Assembly: GCA_030068075.1 (NCBI GenBank)
Contig: CM057837.1
Span: 21,731,691-21,795,690, forward strand
Direction of reading: 5' to 3'
DNA length: 64,000 bases
Source: Paguma larvata
Taxonomy: Eukaryota > Chordata > Mammalia > Carnivora > Viverridae
The translations under genes and the position numbers were made by a program. The notes below the pieces were generated by a model. The model saw only the letters and a program-made list of their open reading frames with translations. It searched no databases and was not told the origin of the DNA. Every line of letters begins with the position of its first letter. The first letter of the stretch is position 1. Below are positions 50,351 to 61,819 of this stretch, piece by piece.

Positions 50351-51984
50351 TTTTCTTAAAATGCCCCTTTTGCCCCATGTGTCTCCACTTCAAAAAGCCC
50401 GGACTTACTCTGACGTGGAGGCTGGCGGACCAGAAAGACAAAGGCGGCCCTTGTAAACGGCGGTGCCAACCCTGAGCCTGAAGTCGCTGGCGGCGTTCTC
50501 AGGTAGATGACGACCCTGAGGGTCGAGGCCACTGCTGGTCGGGCGTCCCGTCAGCTGCGGCCAGAGGCGTCCTGGCGGGAACAGGGGGTTACGACAGGGA
50601 CCCAGGCCAGCAGCAGTGAGGAGCGGGTGCGGTGGCCGACTTGAAATATTCGGGCAGGAGACTCAGTGGCTGCGGGACACGACCGGAGAGGAATTCAGGA
50701 TGGCTCTGGACTTCTCTCGGCAACTTCTCAGGCCGAAGGACAACCACGTATTTCACCGTCTTATACTTGAGCTAATATGAGGAAATATTTGGCAGGGGCC
50801 TAGCCCAGAACAGACCTCTGAAAAATGCGAGTGCCGACCGCCATGGCAGGGCGTGACTTGTCCAGCGCCCAGCCCAGCACTAAGTGACCGTGTCCCTTAG
50901 CGGCCACCCGAGGTCAGGAGAGGGCGGCGGTCCAGTGGGACGTCCCTTCCACCCCACGCTGCTCCCGCGAGATGCCCCCTCCAAATGCTGCGCCCCGCAC
51001 GGAGTCCTACAGGTCTTAGACCTTCCCCGCGGGCCTGGTGGGCCGACGACAACCCGCCTCCGAGCACACCCCGAAACACGCCTCGTCAGTGCCCCACGTC
51101 CTGCCTCCTCCTTCCATCAGAGCTGTGACGACCACTGTCCATCGCTGGACTTCCTGAGCCCCTGACGACAGCGGAGGGGGCTGCGTTTCCTCCCCGCCGG
51201 AACCCCTCGCCCTCAAAATGACGACATCAGCCTTCACAGTAAGACCCCAGTCACGCCTGAGGATCTGCAGTAACTCTCAGGAACACTGTTTTAACACGTC
51301 TCCTGTGGTGTCTGATGTTCTTACGTTCCTGAAAACCAGTGCCCGGCGCCCGGAGGAGCAGAGCCTGGGGGCTGATGGGGGGCTGCCAGAGGGCGCCGAA
51401 CAGGTGAACTGGAATCATGGCTTGTTTGGACGCGGCAGGGATCGCCTGTGGAGCTTGGGGGGGGGCGTGATTCTAACCACGGGACACGTGTGATCGTATG
51501 CCCCTCGTCCAGATGAGGATGGGGAACACCCCTGCTCGGTCGCCTACCCCACGGGAGCCATCTCCCATCCCCCAGCGCTTCCTCGGGCACAGAAGCCCCT
51601 CTTCCTCCAAAGGGCTGTGGGGCCGGGCAGGGGCTGAGGACCTCCTTCTGCCCTGGGAGTTGGGGGGACTATCGGGGGAGGCTGCCTGTGAAAAAGCTGT
51701 CTTTGATTCGGCTCTAGGCACCAACACCCGTGGGGCAGGGGAAGACAGGGGATGAGACCAGGGAGCCACACAGCCCCCGGGGAGCCGGCCCAGATGTGCG
51801 GCACAACGGTGCACACAGATCGAACCTCCACGGGGGCCAGCAACCCCGGGGACCCGACTCCACGGGCCGGTCAAATGCAGGCGGCAACCGAGCGCTGGTG
51901 TCTATGCCGAGAGACGGCTGCACCCTGACCAAAGGCTTGCCGGGCACCAGATGCGTTTACTCTTGAGCTCCTGTGGGGACGGCA
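50351..51984. other. Unique GC- and CpG-rich DNA, no gene seen
   Basis: CpG-rich at 50,480-50,600. No exon or repeat family was recognised. Frames up to 133 codons lack family features. Confidence 0.4.
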
Positions 51985-52105
51985 CCCTTCTCCCCACTTC
52001 AGAGGTGACAGCCCTGAGGCCCGGCCCAGGCAGCCATGGTGCCGAAGCTCGTGCTCACGGCCCGGACCACACTCTTCCCCTCGCCCCGCACAACCTCGCG
52101 GCGGT
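51985..52105 (-). mobile_element. MIR-like fragment with splice-like ends
   Basis: TCTCCCCACTTCAGAGGTGA, CAGCCCTGAGGCC is an antisense MIR core. It supplies an acceptor-like CCCCACTTCAG (to 52,002), and GCG|GTAAGA at 52,103/52,104 resembles a donor. Antisense MIRs are known to be able to donate splice sites. No transcript evidence. Confidence 0.4.
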
Positions 52106-53543
52106 AAGATAGGAAAGCATGTGCCAGCTGTCCTGCACGCAGGGGCTGCTGGCTGCGAGGTGAAATCAGGGCCTGCCAGTCAACCAAGGCAGCCGGGTGG
52201 GCTTGAGCAGCCAGGCCTGACGGTTGGCATCCCAAAGGGGTCCCGGGAGGGGGCTGGGCGGACTCTGAAGGTGGAAGGAGGAGGCGGCTCCTCTTGCACA
52301 CAAAGATCAGTGGCCCCTGCAGGGTGTGAACCTGACTCGATTTGGGGTCATTTCTTGGATGCGTCCTGGCCTCTGCCAAGGTCAGGGCCCGTCCAGGGCA
52401 AAAGTGCAAACAGGCCACGGGCCAGCCCTTCCTGCGCCAGTGCCCACAGAGCACTACCTGTAAGTCCAGGCACACGGAGCCCCCGATGCCAGCCCCTCAC
52501 ACAGCCCCTTACCCTCAATGTCCCACTTACACCGTCTGTGCACACGAGCCCCCGAAGCCCAGCCCTGGCCCCTGGGGGTGACAGCGGTGCCCCACCGCCA
52601 GCTCTGCCCTCGGGCCTGCCTTCTTGCTTGCCTGCCCACATTTGGGCACCCACGGCCTTACAATGGGACACTGATCTCAGTCTCAAGCACTCATTGTGGG
52701 TGAGGGACCCACAGTCATTCACACCACACATCTGACCGGGAGGTGGTCAGAGCTGGAAGGGACCTTGGAGACTCTCCATCCAACTCCCACCTCTTCTGGA
52801 GGGGCTGCAAAGGGCGGGGCCCAGCCAAGTCCCAGCTGCCCCCTGTCCCACCCCAGCCCCTGTCCTGCACCTGTCTCCCCTCCCAGAAGCATCTGCCTTA
52901 ACCCTTACATCTCATGGTGGAAGAAACGGGGAGATGTTTCTGACCAGCGGGTTCTTCCGGCTGCCGCTGGGAATCATGGCACGTTCGTCTATGCAGCGGG
53001 CTTAGAGTCTAGGAGACAGCGGCATGGGCCCGACACCAGGATGTGTGACGTGGGTGGGCCTCCTCCAAGGGCTGGGTGGGCAGTGACTTGGTAGGTGGCT
53101 TCCTGGTCCCGGTCTCCACAGGGCCAGGGCTGGGGCCGTGGCTGCATCTACAGGAGCCGGGCCTGCTGGGAAAACAAAGGCCCTTCCTCCGTCTTTTTGA
53201 CCTGCCCTTCCCCAGCTCTTGTCACTCCAGCCAACTCCCCTGCACCCTGCAGAACCGCACTCAGCCTCCGCCTCTCCAGGGAGACCCCGCTCACCCGGGG
53301 GCCCACTCTGTGTCCATCCAGCCCCCGAGAGAGACACGCCCGTTCACACACCGGCTCCCTGCCCCGTGGACTGAAGGTCTCTGTGGAGCCGCGTCCCAGT
53401 GTTCCTCTGGCGGGAGCAACGCGCGGGGAGTGTTTGCAGGGCGACTGGACAACCTTGCAGTCGGAGCACACCACGGATGCCGGGACGACCTCTCACGGTT
53501 CCAGCCACCCACCCGCAGACCCCCCTTAAAAGTCTGACCACGA
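52106..53543. other. Unique GC-rich DNA, no gene seen
   Basis: A CAGAGCTGGAAGGGACCTTG word at about 52,749 (followed by GAGACTCTCCATCCAACTCC) is the start of an old SINE-like repeat in antisense. The remainder is unique. Frames up to 204 codons lack family features. Confidence 0.4.
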
Positions 53544-53763
53544 GAGGCATGCCCGGGTGGCTCGGTCGGTTAAGCGACTTCGGCTCAGGTCATGATCTCA
53601 CAGTTCATGGGTTCGAGCCCCACATCGGGTTCTGGCCTGACAGCTCGGAGCCTGGAGCCTGCTTCGGATTGTGTGTGTGTGTGTCTCTCTCTGCCTCTCC
53701 CCAGCTTGTGAGTGTGCGCTTTCTCTCTCTCAAAATAAATAAATAAACAAACATAAAAAAAAA
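53544..53763 (+). mobile_element. Carnivore tRNA-derived SINE (felid) with GT tract
   Basis: Sense copy. The target duplication AGT(C/G)TGACCA(C/T)GAGA is at 53,531 and 53,764. The head lacks about 5 bases (GTTAAGCGACTTCGG) and the body has a short GT run at 53,670-53,682. Confidence 0.96.
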
Positions 53764-54060
53764 AGTGTGACCATGAGAAAGAAGAGTACATGTGATATGA
53801 TTCCCTTTATAGAAAGTTCCAGAACAGGCAATCTAATCTCTGCTTTTTAGAGGTCACCAGGGTCACGATTATCTCAGGGAACAAAGTGACTGGAAGAGAC
53901 CTGGTGGGGCGTGGGGGGGGGCGCGGGGGGGCCTGGTCACGTTCTGCTTACCCGGGTGTGTTCACTTAATAAAAATTTGTCAAGCTTTTTACCTAAGTTC
54001 TGTACACTCTTCTGTATGTTAGCATGTCGATAATAAGTTTTAAAACTCTAAAAAGAATCC
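53764..54060 (+). mobile_element. L1 3' end, sense
   Basis: GATATGATTCCCTTTATAGA, AAGTTCCAGAACAGGCAATC, TAATCTCTGCTTTTTAGAGG, then TGTTCACTTAATAAAAATTT, TTCTGTACACTCTTCTGTAT. A G-rich patch at 53,905-53,930 replaces the usual GGGGAGGGG segment. Confidence 0.82.
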
Positions 54061-54568
54061 TGACCCCCGTAATTGGAACCTGGCGCAGGGGCTGACAGTA
54101 GCCAGGGGTGTGTGCAGGCCGCTCACCGCCCCCATTAGTGCGGCCAGTGGGGCAACTCGGGGGTGCCAGGTCCCCGCCCTTTGCCCTTGCCCCTGCTGCC
54201 CGCACTGGTGAGGGCGCAAGGCCACCCCACGAGGAGGGTAAATCCAGGGCTGGCTGTGCCCCACCAGCCCGGGCAGGGGCGAGGCAGGGAGGAGAGGCAC
54301 ACGGAGACCCTCCCCCAGGATCTCCGTGGCCACCCACCGGTACACACTCACTGAGTCAGGATATGTGGCCACACGCCCTTCCCTCCATGTCACCAGCTAG
54401 TCTGCTCCTGGCCCCCGGGGGCTCCGGGCCAGCAGGCATGCGGGGGGTGGGGGACACAATTCCTCCTAGAGAGGTCCTAGAGAGGGGAGACAGGACTGGA
54501 TGCCAGGCGGTGCCCCTGCCTGCCCTCCTGTTCTGCTGGGCTGGCAGCTTCCTGGACGGGCTCCACCC
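54061..54568. other. Unique GC-rich DNA, no gene seen
   Basis: No exon or repeat recognised before the minisatellite. Confidence 0.4.
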
Positions 54569-54885
54569 TAGGGTGCGTGGCTAGGTCCTGGGGTGCTTGG
54601 CCGGGTCCTGGGTGCTTGGCGGGGTCCCAGGGCACTTGGCTGGGTACTGGGGTGTGTGGCTGGGTCCTGGGATGTGTGGCTGGGTCCTGGGGTGAGTGGC
54701 TGGGTCCCAGGGTGCTTGGCTGGGTCCTGGGGTGTGTGGCTGGGTCCTGGGGTGACTGGCTGGGTCCCAGGGTACTTGGCTGGGTCCTGGGGTGTGTGGC
54801 TGGGTCCTGGGGTACGTGGCTGGGTCCTGGGGTGCTGGCTGGGTCCCGGGATGCTTGCTGGATCCCGGGATGCTTGGCTAGGAGG
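54569..54885. repeat. 20-bp minisatellite with 60-bp higher-order unit
   Basis: About 15 units of GTGGCTGGGTCCTGGGGTGT. Variants alternate: a CCCAGGGTGCTTGGCTGGGT type recurs every third unit in the right half (about 54,702 and 54,762), giving a 60-bp higher-order period. Because 60 is a multiple of three, stop-free frames persist on both strands; these are artefacts, not proteins. Right end degenerates at CCCGGGATGCTT. Confidence 0.97.
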
Positions 54886-56154
54886 CCAGGAGACCGCAGT
54901 TTTGTGAGGGCACAACCACATCCCAGGGACGGGAGCAGCTTAGATGCAAGCGACCCTTTGAGTATGACCTTAAATCCAAAGCCGGGCTGTGATTTCATTT
55001 AGTACAACTTTTTTTAAGAAACAGGCAGAACGAACCACTAACTGTGATTCCCTTTGGGAGGTGGGATTGTGGATTTTCCTCTTCGTGCTTTCCTGTATTT
55101 TCCTTAAAAGGTATGGATGTCTTTCATGATCATTCCATTAATTTTTTAAAAAACAGAAAAAAACCACATTGGAGGCCTTATCAAAAAGTTACCTCCCCGC
55201 CCTGCCCAGAGGATTCATGGAGTTCTTCAGGGTAAAAATGGCTTTTCCGTGTGCTGCCGTGTGAGCTCCAGCCCAGACAGACCCCCCGCGCGCCTCGCCA
55301 CGCGGCAGACGAGGAAGGCAAGACGCACCCAGCACGCGCTCGATACCAACAACTGAACTGGCGCTGTGCGCGGCCCGGGGACCCGGATGCTCCATCTCGA
55401 GGGAAAGGCCCTGAGCCCAGGAAGACCCCCTGTTCCCAGGCTCCTAAGTCTCGGCCTTCCTGGGGCACCTCTGCTTCGTCCCACTGGCACGACGGCTCCC
55501 GGCTGGGGTGTGCCACCCCAGATGCGGGCGACGCCCCAGGCCTGTGCCCGCAGGGGGCGTCCGGGACAGCCAGTGCCTCCCTCAGGCCGGTCGCGAACTC
55601 AGGTCATTGTAGGGCGTGCGTCCGTCAGGCAGACAGCTGGACACCAGTGGGGACACGCAGGTGGGCTGTGCCCACACAAAACCCGTGAAAGTGAGGGAGG
55701 CCAGACGGCGGGGGTGGGGGGAGCGCATCACAACAGGAGGAAGGGGGCATGGAGAGAGGATTCTGGGGAAGGCAGGCCTCCAGCACGGCCGAGCCCCGGG
55801 GTGCAGGGGGCTGGGTAGGGCTGCTGGAAGACTGGCTCCCCCTGACTGCCCCATCTCTCCCTGCTGACACCTATTCTGCCCCTCTCTCCGGTCCCTGCAT
55901 GCAGAGGCCAGAGAAGTTCAGGCGAGGCCAGAGCGGACAGGGTAGGGCCGTGTGCTCAGGCTGTGGGCCCCTGCTCGGGTGGGAGATCCCCCCCCAGCCT
56001 CTGGAGGCCGGACAGCACAGGCGCACCCGGAAAAGGGCCCACACAGCCCAGTACAGCGGTGCTACAGTGTCCGTCAGGCCCCAGTGCCTGGAAGTCAAGT
56101 CCCTCCCTCCACGGTTACGTTGGGGCCCAAGTTTCCTCAAATAAAAATACCGCT
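54886..56154. other. Unique DNA, no gene seen
   Basis: Positions 54,990-55,170 are AT-rich (CTTTTTTTAAGAAACAGGCA, TTTTCCTTAAAAGGTATGG) and resemble the '3' end of an old L1' but I cannot place them. The rest is GC-rich, with moderate CpG near 55,250-55,390. Confidence 0.35.
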
Positions 56155-56330
56155 ACTCAGTCTTCGCCGCGCACTCGCTCCGTGCTGAATGCTTTCTGCA
56201 GGAAGTGCTGTTCTATTCTCCCCGAACTCTTAGTGTTCCCATTTTAAAGACGTGGAAACTGAGGCCTGGAGTGACCGGAGCAGGATGGGAAGACAGACCA
56301 GTGGCTTTGACTGGAGACGCTTTGCTGCCT
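56155..56330 (-). mobile_element. MIR SINE
   Basis: Antisense from the tail: ACTCAGTCTTCGCCGCGCAC, TGCTGAATGCTTTCTGCAGG, GTTCCCATTTTAAAGACGTG, GAAACTGAGGCCTGGAGTGA. Confidence 0.72.
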
Positions 56331-56734
56331 CCCCTCCGGCGTCCCCAACCCGCACCCTGGGGATGGGGGGGGCACATTTTGGTTTCAAGACGGTCGGTGA
56401 GCCACAGGGAACAGTTGCGGGTGCTGTGCTACGCCTCACGAGCACCCCACATTTCCTCGGACCATGCAGCCCCCCCTGGAACGAGGCCACGTGGAACCAT
56501 TCTACGCTAGAAGTCTGTCTGCCCGAGCTGCAGCAACCGTATTCTCCGATCCCACGAGGCCGAGCTAAAAATAACTCCATCCCTACAATATTTTGAGAAA
56601 TAAAGTGCCTTGAAATGTCACGGGAGGTGGCCCGAACCTCTCAGGAAGCGCTTCCTTCCTCCGCCACGCCTCCGTTGCAGGAATTGAGAGGAAGCAGGGT
56701 GCGCGCCGGTTAGCACACCCGGGTTTCAGGACAC
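56331..56734. other. Unique DNA, no gene seen
   Basis: Nothing assignable; mixed composition with a short AT patch at about 56,565-56,615. Confidence 0.35.
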
Positions 56735-56815
56735 AGTCAGCTCTCCCAACGGCTGTACGAGCCTGGCAAGTCCGCAGCCGCGCGGAGGCTTACTTTTCTG
56801 TAAGATGGGGTGCGC
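56735..56815 (+). mobile_element. MIR SINE fragment
   Basis: CTGTACGAGCCTGGCAAGTC, GCGGAGGCTTACTTTTCTGT, AAGATGGGG: sense MIR core, diverged. Confidence 0.55.
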
Positions 56816-57984
56816 GGAGAGGACCCCGAGGATTCCCGAGGGTTCTCCTAGATGTGTGAGTCTCCACACAAATGCGGCGTCCGTCCACGTATCTTTACCA
56901 TCACCGGGGTCCTTCCAGATCTGCGTGGCAAACCCTTTGTGGGCAACTGCGCAGCCCGGGGCAGCCGTGCGTGGCCCTCTGTCTCAGGCCAGCGGGGCCG
57001 AGGGGGACTCGGAGCAGCGGGCCTCTCTCTTCCTCACATGAAACATCCCGCAGGGAGAAGACAGGGCAAAACGGGAGACGGTCCTCTGGGAAGTGGAAGG
57101 GTGGTGGCAGGGCCGTGTGACCCATGGAGGCGAGACCTGCGGACCGCGGGAAAAGCGAGAGCAAACGGCAGGGTGCTTGGCAGATGCCAGTGTCCTGCAG
57201 GGTGGGCCCAGCCCTCGGCACCAGGTGGGAGGCTCTGGTGGGGGGCGGTCACCTGGGAAAGGGGAACTGGAATGGCCCAGAAGAGGGCTTGGTCACGGCA
57301 GAGGACAAGGACGCTGCCAGGTCCTCCTCGGAGGGTGTTTTCGTCACCTGGGCCACACCGCCGATCTGAGCCCTGCCCACACCCCATGTCGCTGCTCTGC
57401 GGCGGCTCACATTTGGGGGTACAAACTCACACATGCTCATGACAGGGCGAAATATGTCCAGAGGCTTTTATTTCCAATGCGGTCTCCGTTACTCACGCCC
57501 GGCCGAGGCCTCCCAGTCCCACCCCCGAGGCAGGCGGCACAGAAAGGGGAGCCCCAGGAGCAGGGAATGGGGAGCTCGGCTCTTAGGGCCGGCCCTCATG
57601 CTGGCCCCCCGGCTCTCCGGGCTCAGCACCCCTCATCTGTGAAGTGGGGGCAGCGTGATGGGAGAGGGAGGGTGCAGGCAGTACCCACAAGGAGCGTGGC
57701 CTGTAGACGGCACCTCCATGCGGCCGTGCAGGAACTCAGGGGAGCGTGGGGCTCACGCCGCCACTTCCGGTCGGGGCGGGGCGGGTGGGCAGAAGGTGCC
57801 CAGGAGGCCTCACCTCCCCCTCCCTGCAGCCCCAGTTCACGCCTCCAGCCCGGGTCCCCGCTTCTGGCAACAGCGGGGAGCCCTGCCACACGGACGGCGC
57901 TCAGACACCCCTGACACGTTCCTAGGCCCCCGTGAGATCCCCAGGCTCCATGTTCCCGGCACCTCTCTCGGCAGCAAGGAGGAG
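56816..57984. other. Unique GC-rich DNA, no gene seen
   Basis: Frames up to 273 codons (57,093-57,914) are stop-free through GC-rich sequence but show no recognisable domain. A CTCATCTGTGAAGTGGGGGC MIR scrap lies near 57,631. Confidence 0.4.
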
Positions 57985-58178
57985 GCAGAGGGGGCAGCTG
58001 AGGAAACTGAGTCAGGGCAAGCTCACCGGGCGGACACACCTGGTTCGACTATTACTGTTTCTGAGGCTCAAGTTTCTCATTTAAAACCCAGAAAACTGTG
58101 TTTACCCTACAAGCTGGTTGCGCAAAGGAGGAAAAGTCCCACTGCCTACACCTGGTAAGTGCTGGATTATTCTAAAAC
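57985..58178 (+). mobile_element. MIR SINE (sense), with adjacent antisense core
   Basis: ACTGTTTCTGAGGCTCAAGT, TTCTCATTTAAAACCCAG, CCCTACAAGCTGGTTGCGCA, CACTGCCTACACCTGGTAAG, TGCTGGATT follow the MIR order in sense. The preceding AGCTGAGGAAACTGAGTCAG is an antisense MIR-like core, so two fragments meet here. The MIR tail creates a consensus donor CTG|GTAAGT at 58,154. Confidence 0.6.
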
Positions 58179-58187
58179 GATGGCTAC

Positions 58188-58384
58188 GGGGGCGCCTGGG
58201 TGGCTCGGTTGGTTAAGTGTCTGACTCGATTTTGGCTCAGGTTAGGATCTCACAGTTCGTGAGTTCAAGCCTTGTATCTGATTCTGCGCTGACAGCTCTC
58301 GGAGTCTGCTTGGGACTCTCTCTTTCTCTCCCTGCCCTCCCCACTCATTCTCTCTCTCTCTCTCTCAAAATAAATAAATAAACC
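58188..58384 (+). mobile_element. Carnivore tRNA-derived SINE (older body)
   Basis: Sense copy with GACTCGATTTTGGCTCAGG head variant, short GCTCTCGGAGTCTGCTTGGG body, and AAATAAATAAATAAACC tail. Confidence 0.95.
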
Positions 58385-59274
58385 ATTATTTTCATTACCT
58401 GAGCAATCAGGAGGCCTGAGCCACCACCTGGTGGTCCGCAGCAGAGGCAGGAGGCACAGTCCAGGCACCCGGCCCCTCACGGCTCAGTCCATCCATCTCC
58501 CAGGAGCTAACGGACTACCGATAGCTTCCAACACGTCCCGTCAAGAGCCACTGTCCAAACCAATCCTTGCCGAATCCGACCCCACTCTCCGGGGCTCAGA
58601 GCGGCAACACAACGTTTGTTTTTAAATATCTCAGATTCCCAATGGTCTTCCGCCAAATGGGGGCCTGTCCTGCTTCCTGCCTGCTTTCAGAGAGTCCCTT
58701 CCAAAGTGACACGGAAGCTCTCTGCTCCCCTCCCCTCCCCCAGCCCTGTCTGCCCTCAGCTCCCCCAGGCCTCGGCCTACAGAACCCCCCCGGGAGCCTT
58801 GTACTTTGGCTCCAGGACACACCAGCTGGTCTCCCTGGAGCTCTGGGCGGCCCTTGGCTTGCCCACACAGTCTGCCCATCACCCACCCACGAGCGGAGAG
58901 CAGGGTCTAGAGTGTGCTCAGGCCTGCCGAGAGAGGAGCTGGGACACTAGGAGGCGCTCGTGAGCTTCCATCCTGGGGTGGTGGGGAGGCAGGCCAAGCG
59001 TTTATTTTGAACTATTTCCCATGGAGAGCCTGGTGCTTCCCCTTTGCTGGTAGGTTCCAAAGAGGTTAACCTCCTCTTCTCCCTCCTGGCTGACTCGGGC
59101 CAGAACCAAACCAGGACGGATCCTGCCAGCCCCTAGATACGGACAGTTCCACGAGACCCATGAGGCCTCCAGGTGGAACGCTGGGGAGGGAGCGCAAGCA
59201 GGCCAGGTCCGTTCGGCTGGGAGGTGGGGCTGCACGTATGGGTGGGGGTGGGGGGCCCTCCCGTCCCTGACTCA
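58385..59274. other. Unique GC-rich DNA, no gene seen
   Basis: No exon or clear repeat. AT patch near 58,610-58,635 only. Confidence 0.4.
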
Positions 59275-59385
59275 ATTCCTAGCCTGCCTCAGCCTCTGCA
59301 CCTGTAAAAGGGAGGTCGGGGTGGGGACGGGATCTGAAGGCAGTGCTCCTTGAAGCCTTCGAAAGACTGGAAGAAGCAGAGCCTC
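59275..59385 (+). mobile_element. MIR-like fragment
   Basis: CAATTCCTAGCCTGCCTCAG, CCTCTGCACCTGTAAAAGGG resembles the MIR 'CTCAGTTTCCTCATCTGTAAAATGGG' core. Weak. Confidence 0.4.
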
Positions 59386-59658
59386 TCGCCTCTGCCCAGT
59401 GGAGTTCACAAGGAACCCCGAAACAGACAAGATGCCCGGTCCGGCAGAACTTAGGGGTAAGGTCTGGAACTGGAAGCCCCTAATTCCTCTGAGGGACCAG
59501 AGCAGAACTGGGCTTGGCGCCTGCAGCCTAAGAACCCTGAGCCACACTCTCTGCCCTGCGGCTCGGAGCTCCTTTGGCCGCTGTGAGTGGTCCCTCCTGG
59601 CACCAGCCCCCACCCGGCAGGACTCCACGGCACACGTCCCTGGCGGCTCGCTCGGTTT
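59386..59658. other. Unique GC-rich DNA
   Basis: Nothing assignable. Confidence 0.4.
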
Positions 59659-59674
59659 AAAACTCCACCGGACT

Positions 59675-59900
59675 GGAGCATCTGGGGGGCTCGGTCAGTT
59701 ACACGTCCAGCTCTTGATTCTGGCTCGGGTCGTGATCTCATGGTTCATGAGATCGAGCCCCGTGTCAGGCTCTGTGCTCACAGCAAGGAGCCTGCTTGGG
59801 ATTTTCTCTCTCTCTCCCTCTCTCTCTGCTCCTACCCTGCTTGCTCTCTCTCTTTCTCTCTCTCTCATAATGAATTAATCAACATTAAAAAATTAAAAAC
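59675..59900 (+). mobile_element. Carnivore tRNA-derived SINE (older body)
   Basis: Sense copy with diverged head (GGAGCATCTGGGGGGCTCGG). The target duplication AAAACTCCACCGGACT / AAAACCCCACCGGACT is at 59,659-59,674 and about 59,901-59,916. Confidence 0.96.
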
Positions 59901-59977
59901 AAAACCCCACCGGACTAACTTAAAACCATAGAGAAACAAACGGAGAGACAGTAATCACACGGAACCTTGCACACCAG

Positions 59978-60112
59978 GGACTACGGGTTCAAAGGCCGGC
60001 TCTCACCAGCTCTGTGACCCCAGGCAAGTTACTCAACCTCTCGGAAATAAGAACGGTTAACCATCCCATACTGTTGCTTTGAGGGTCAATGAACTACTGG
60101 ACAATCTCTGAC
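59978..60112 (+). mobile_element. MIR SINE
   Basis: GGGTTCAAAGGCCGGCTCTC, ACCAGCTCTGTGACCCCAGG, CAAGTTACTCAACCTCTCGG, then TACTGTTGCTTTGAGGGTCA. Sense, well preserved. Confidence 0.8.
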
Positions 60113-60134
60113 GCAGTGGGTCCCGTGTCTGTTG

Positions 60135-60322
60135 CCGTCACAGGTTGCATTTTCCCAACATCCTTAGGAAGAAGACACATTATCCCACCACCTACCGTGA
60201 GAAAGCTAAAGCACAGAGAGGTTAAGTCACCAGCCCCTGGCCGAACAGCTGAGCCAGGGTTCACAGCCAGGCAGCAGGTCCCAGAACCTGTGCGCTTAAC
60301 CACGAGGCTCCAAAGACCAGGG
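60135..60322 (-). mobile_element. MIR SINE
   Basis: Antisense: GAGAAAGCTAAAGCACAGAG, AGGTTAAGTCACCAGCCCCT, GAACAGCTGAGCCAGGGTTC, ACAGCCAGGCAGCAGG, AACCTGTGCGCTTAACCACG. It lies head-to-head with the sense MIR just upstream. Confidence 0.8.
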
Positions 60323-61819
60323 CACACGGGAAAACGCTCAGATTCTGGGGAAGTCTTAACTCGGAACTGTTTTTAAGGCCTAACTGCTACTTTACACAGC
60401 CAGACGAATGAGGTCTTCCCAGCCCTGTGTAAGCACGGGCCAGAAACCAGGAGAGGTCTCCACGCAGGCAGCAGGGATGGGGGGGACCGGGCTCCCGGCA
60501 CCCTGCAAGGTCAGCGGCAGCATCCGTAAACCCAGACGGAGCACAGAGAGCAGCCCACGCGGGGTCCCACGCCAGAGATGTCATCCCTTGCCAGGGGCCG
60601 CGGAGCCCAGGCCCTTCCCCGGGCCCGCCTGCCCCTGTGCCGGGGCTGGTCAGGCTGAGAGCCGCCCACCTAGGCCTCCTGCCCTCGCTGCCGCAGCCTC
60701 TGACGAGCCACTGCTGCCCCCTCCCTGCCATCGGCTCTCTTTACAATCCCACGTACAGGACACGCACGAATACAAAATAAAAAATAAATAGAGAAGAGGC
60801 TCCGGTGCTGTGGGAAGAAGACCGAGGCAGATCCGGCACCTGCCTCGAGGCACCGGGCTCCCCGGCGTGGGGAGGGGGACAGTGACGCAAGTCCCCCTCA
60901 GCAGTGGCCACCAAGCTGGCTCCGTGAGGGGCGTCCGCTCCTGAGCCACGGGCGACCGTGCCGCGGAGCTTTCTCCGGCAGCCCACCCGCCTCCCAGGCA
61001 CGCCTTGGGGCCTTTAAAGGGGTTTCTTGCCTCTGCTCTGGCCGGCCCGCCGTCTCCAGGCTCCCAGCCCAGGTCCCCCTGCGTCCTCAGCCCCAGTCCC
61101 CAAACTCTGTCACGCAGAGCCTGCAGGGGGGCCAGCCCTGTGCCCGCTTGGGGAGAGCCATGACGCAGGGCCAACACGGTCACCGCCGACCAGGCGATCC
61201 CCTGCGCGGACGCCCTCACGCCCAACCCCCTGCATGCAGCATCTCGCGGAGTCCTCTTTGAGCACACCTCCCCCCAGCCCCTCTGGACGAACACTCTGTG
61301 CCCGGCGCCGGGCTGGGAACGCGTAGCAAGCAGGTGCTTGCGAAGCTGAGTCGCCTCTCAGATGCACCCCCGGGGGGAGCAGCAGGCAGCCCCTAGCGCG
61401 GGGGGGCAAGGGAGGGGGCAGCTGCCACTCCTCCCGCCCCCCGCCTCCACACAGTAAGCTGGGGGATAGCCTACTGCACTAGTGCTTTCTAAAGAAAAGC
61501 CAACTTTTCCCACTGAGCACCTCTCCTTCTTGGGGGGGCTTGCGGGGTGCCGGGCCACGCTGCCTGGCTGCCACAGGGCTCCAGGCAGGGCAAGAAATAA
61601 GCATGGCCGTACCTGGACTCTTTCCTCCCCCGGTCCAGGTTTACAAACTTCTGAGCGCCGCCAACCCCTCCCCCACACACGGGGAAGGCCAAGGGCTGGT
61701 CTAGGAAGAATGTTGTAGGAATCGGAGGACATGATCTCGAGGGGCGAATTTTCAAAGCGGTGCCGTGACCGTCCTGGTTCACGGCCCCTGTGACTCTACC
61801 TGGAAGTGGGGGCCTGGCT
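60323..61819. other. Unique GC-rich DNA, no gene seen
   Basis: GC-rich with frames up to 214 codons and no recognisable product. Confidence 0.4.

Noticed and set aside
51985..52105. Coding exon between CCCACTTCAG and GTAAGA
   Set aside because: The acceptor side is an antisense MIR core; such sequences mimic splice sites. No coding evidence.
54477..55002. Pro/Ser/Thr- or Gly/Trp-rich 'proteins' on both strands
   Set aside because: Artefacts of the 60-bp period of the minisatellite, which keeps all frames in phase.
57093..57914. 273-codon frame on the plus strand
   Set aside because: Random-looking composition in GC-rich DNA, no domain, no matching splice sites at its ends.
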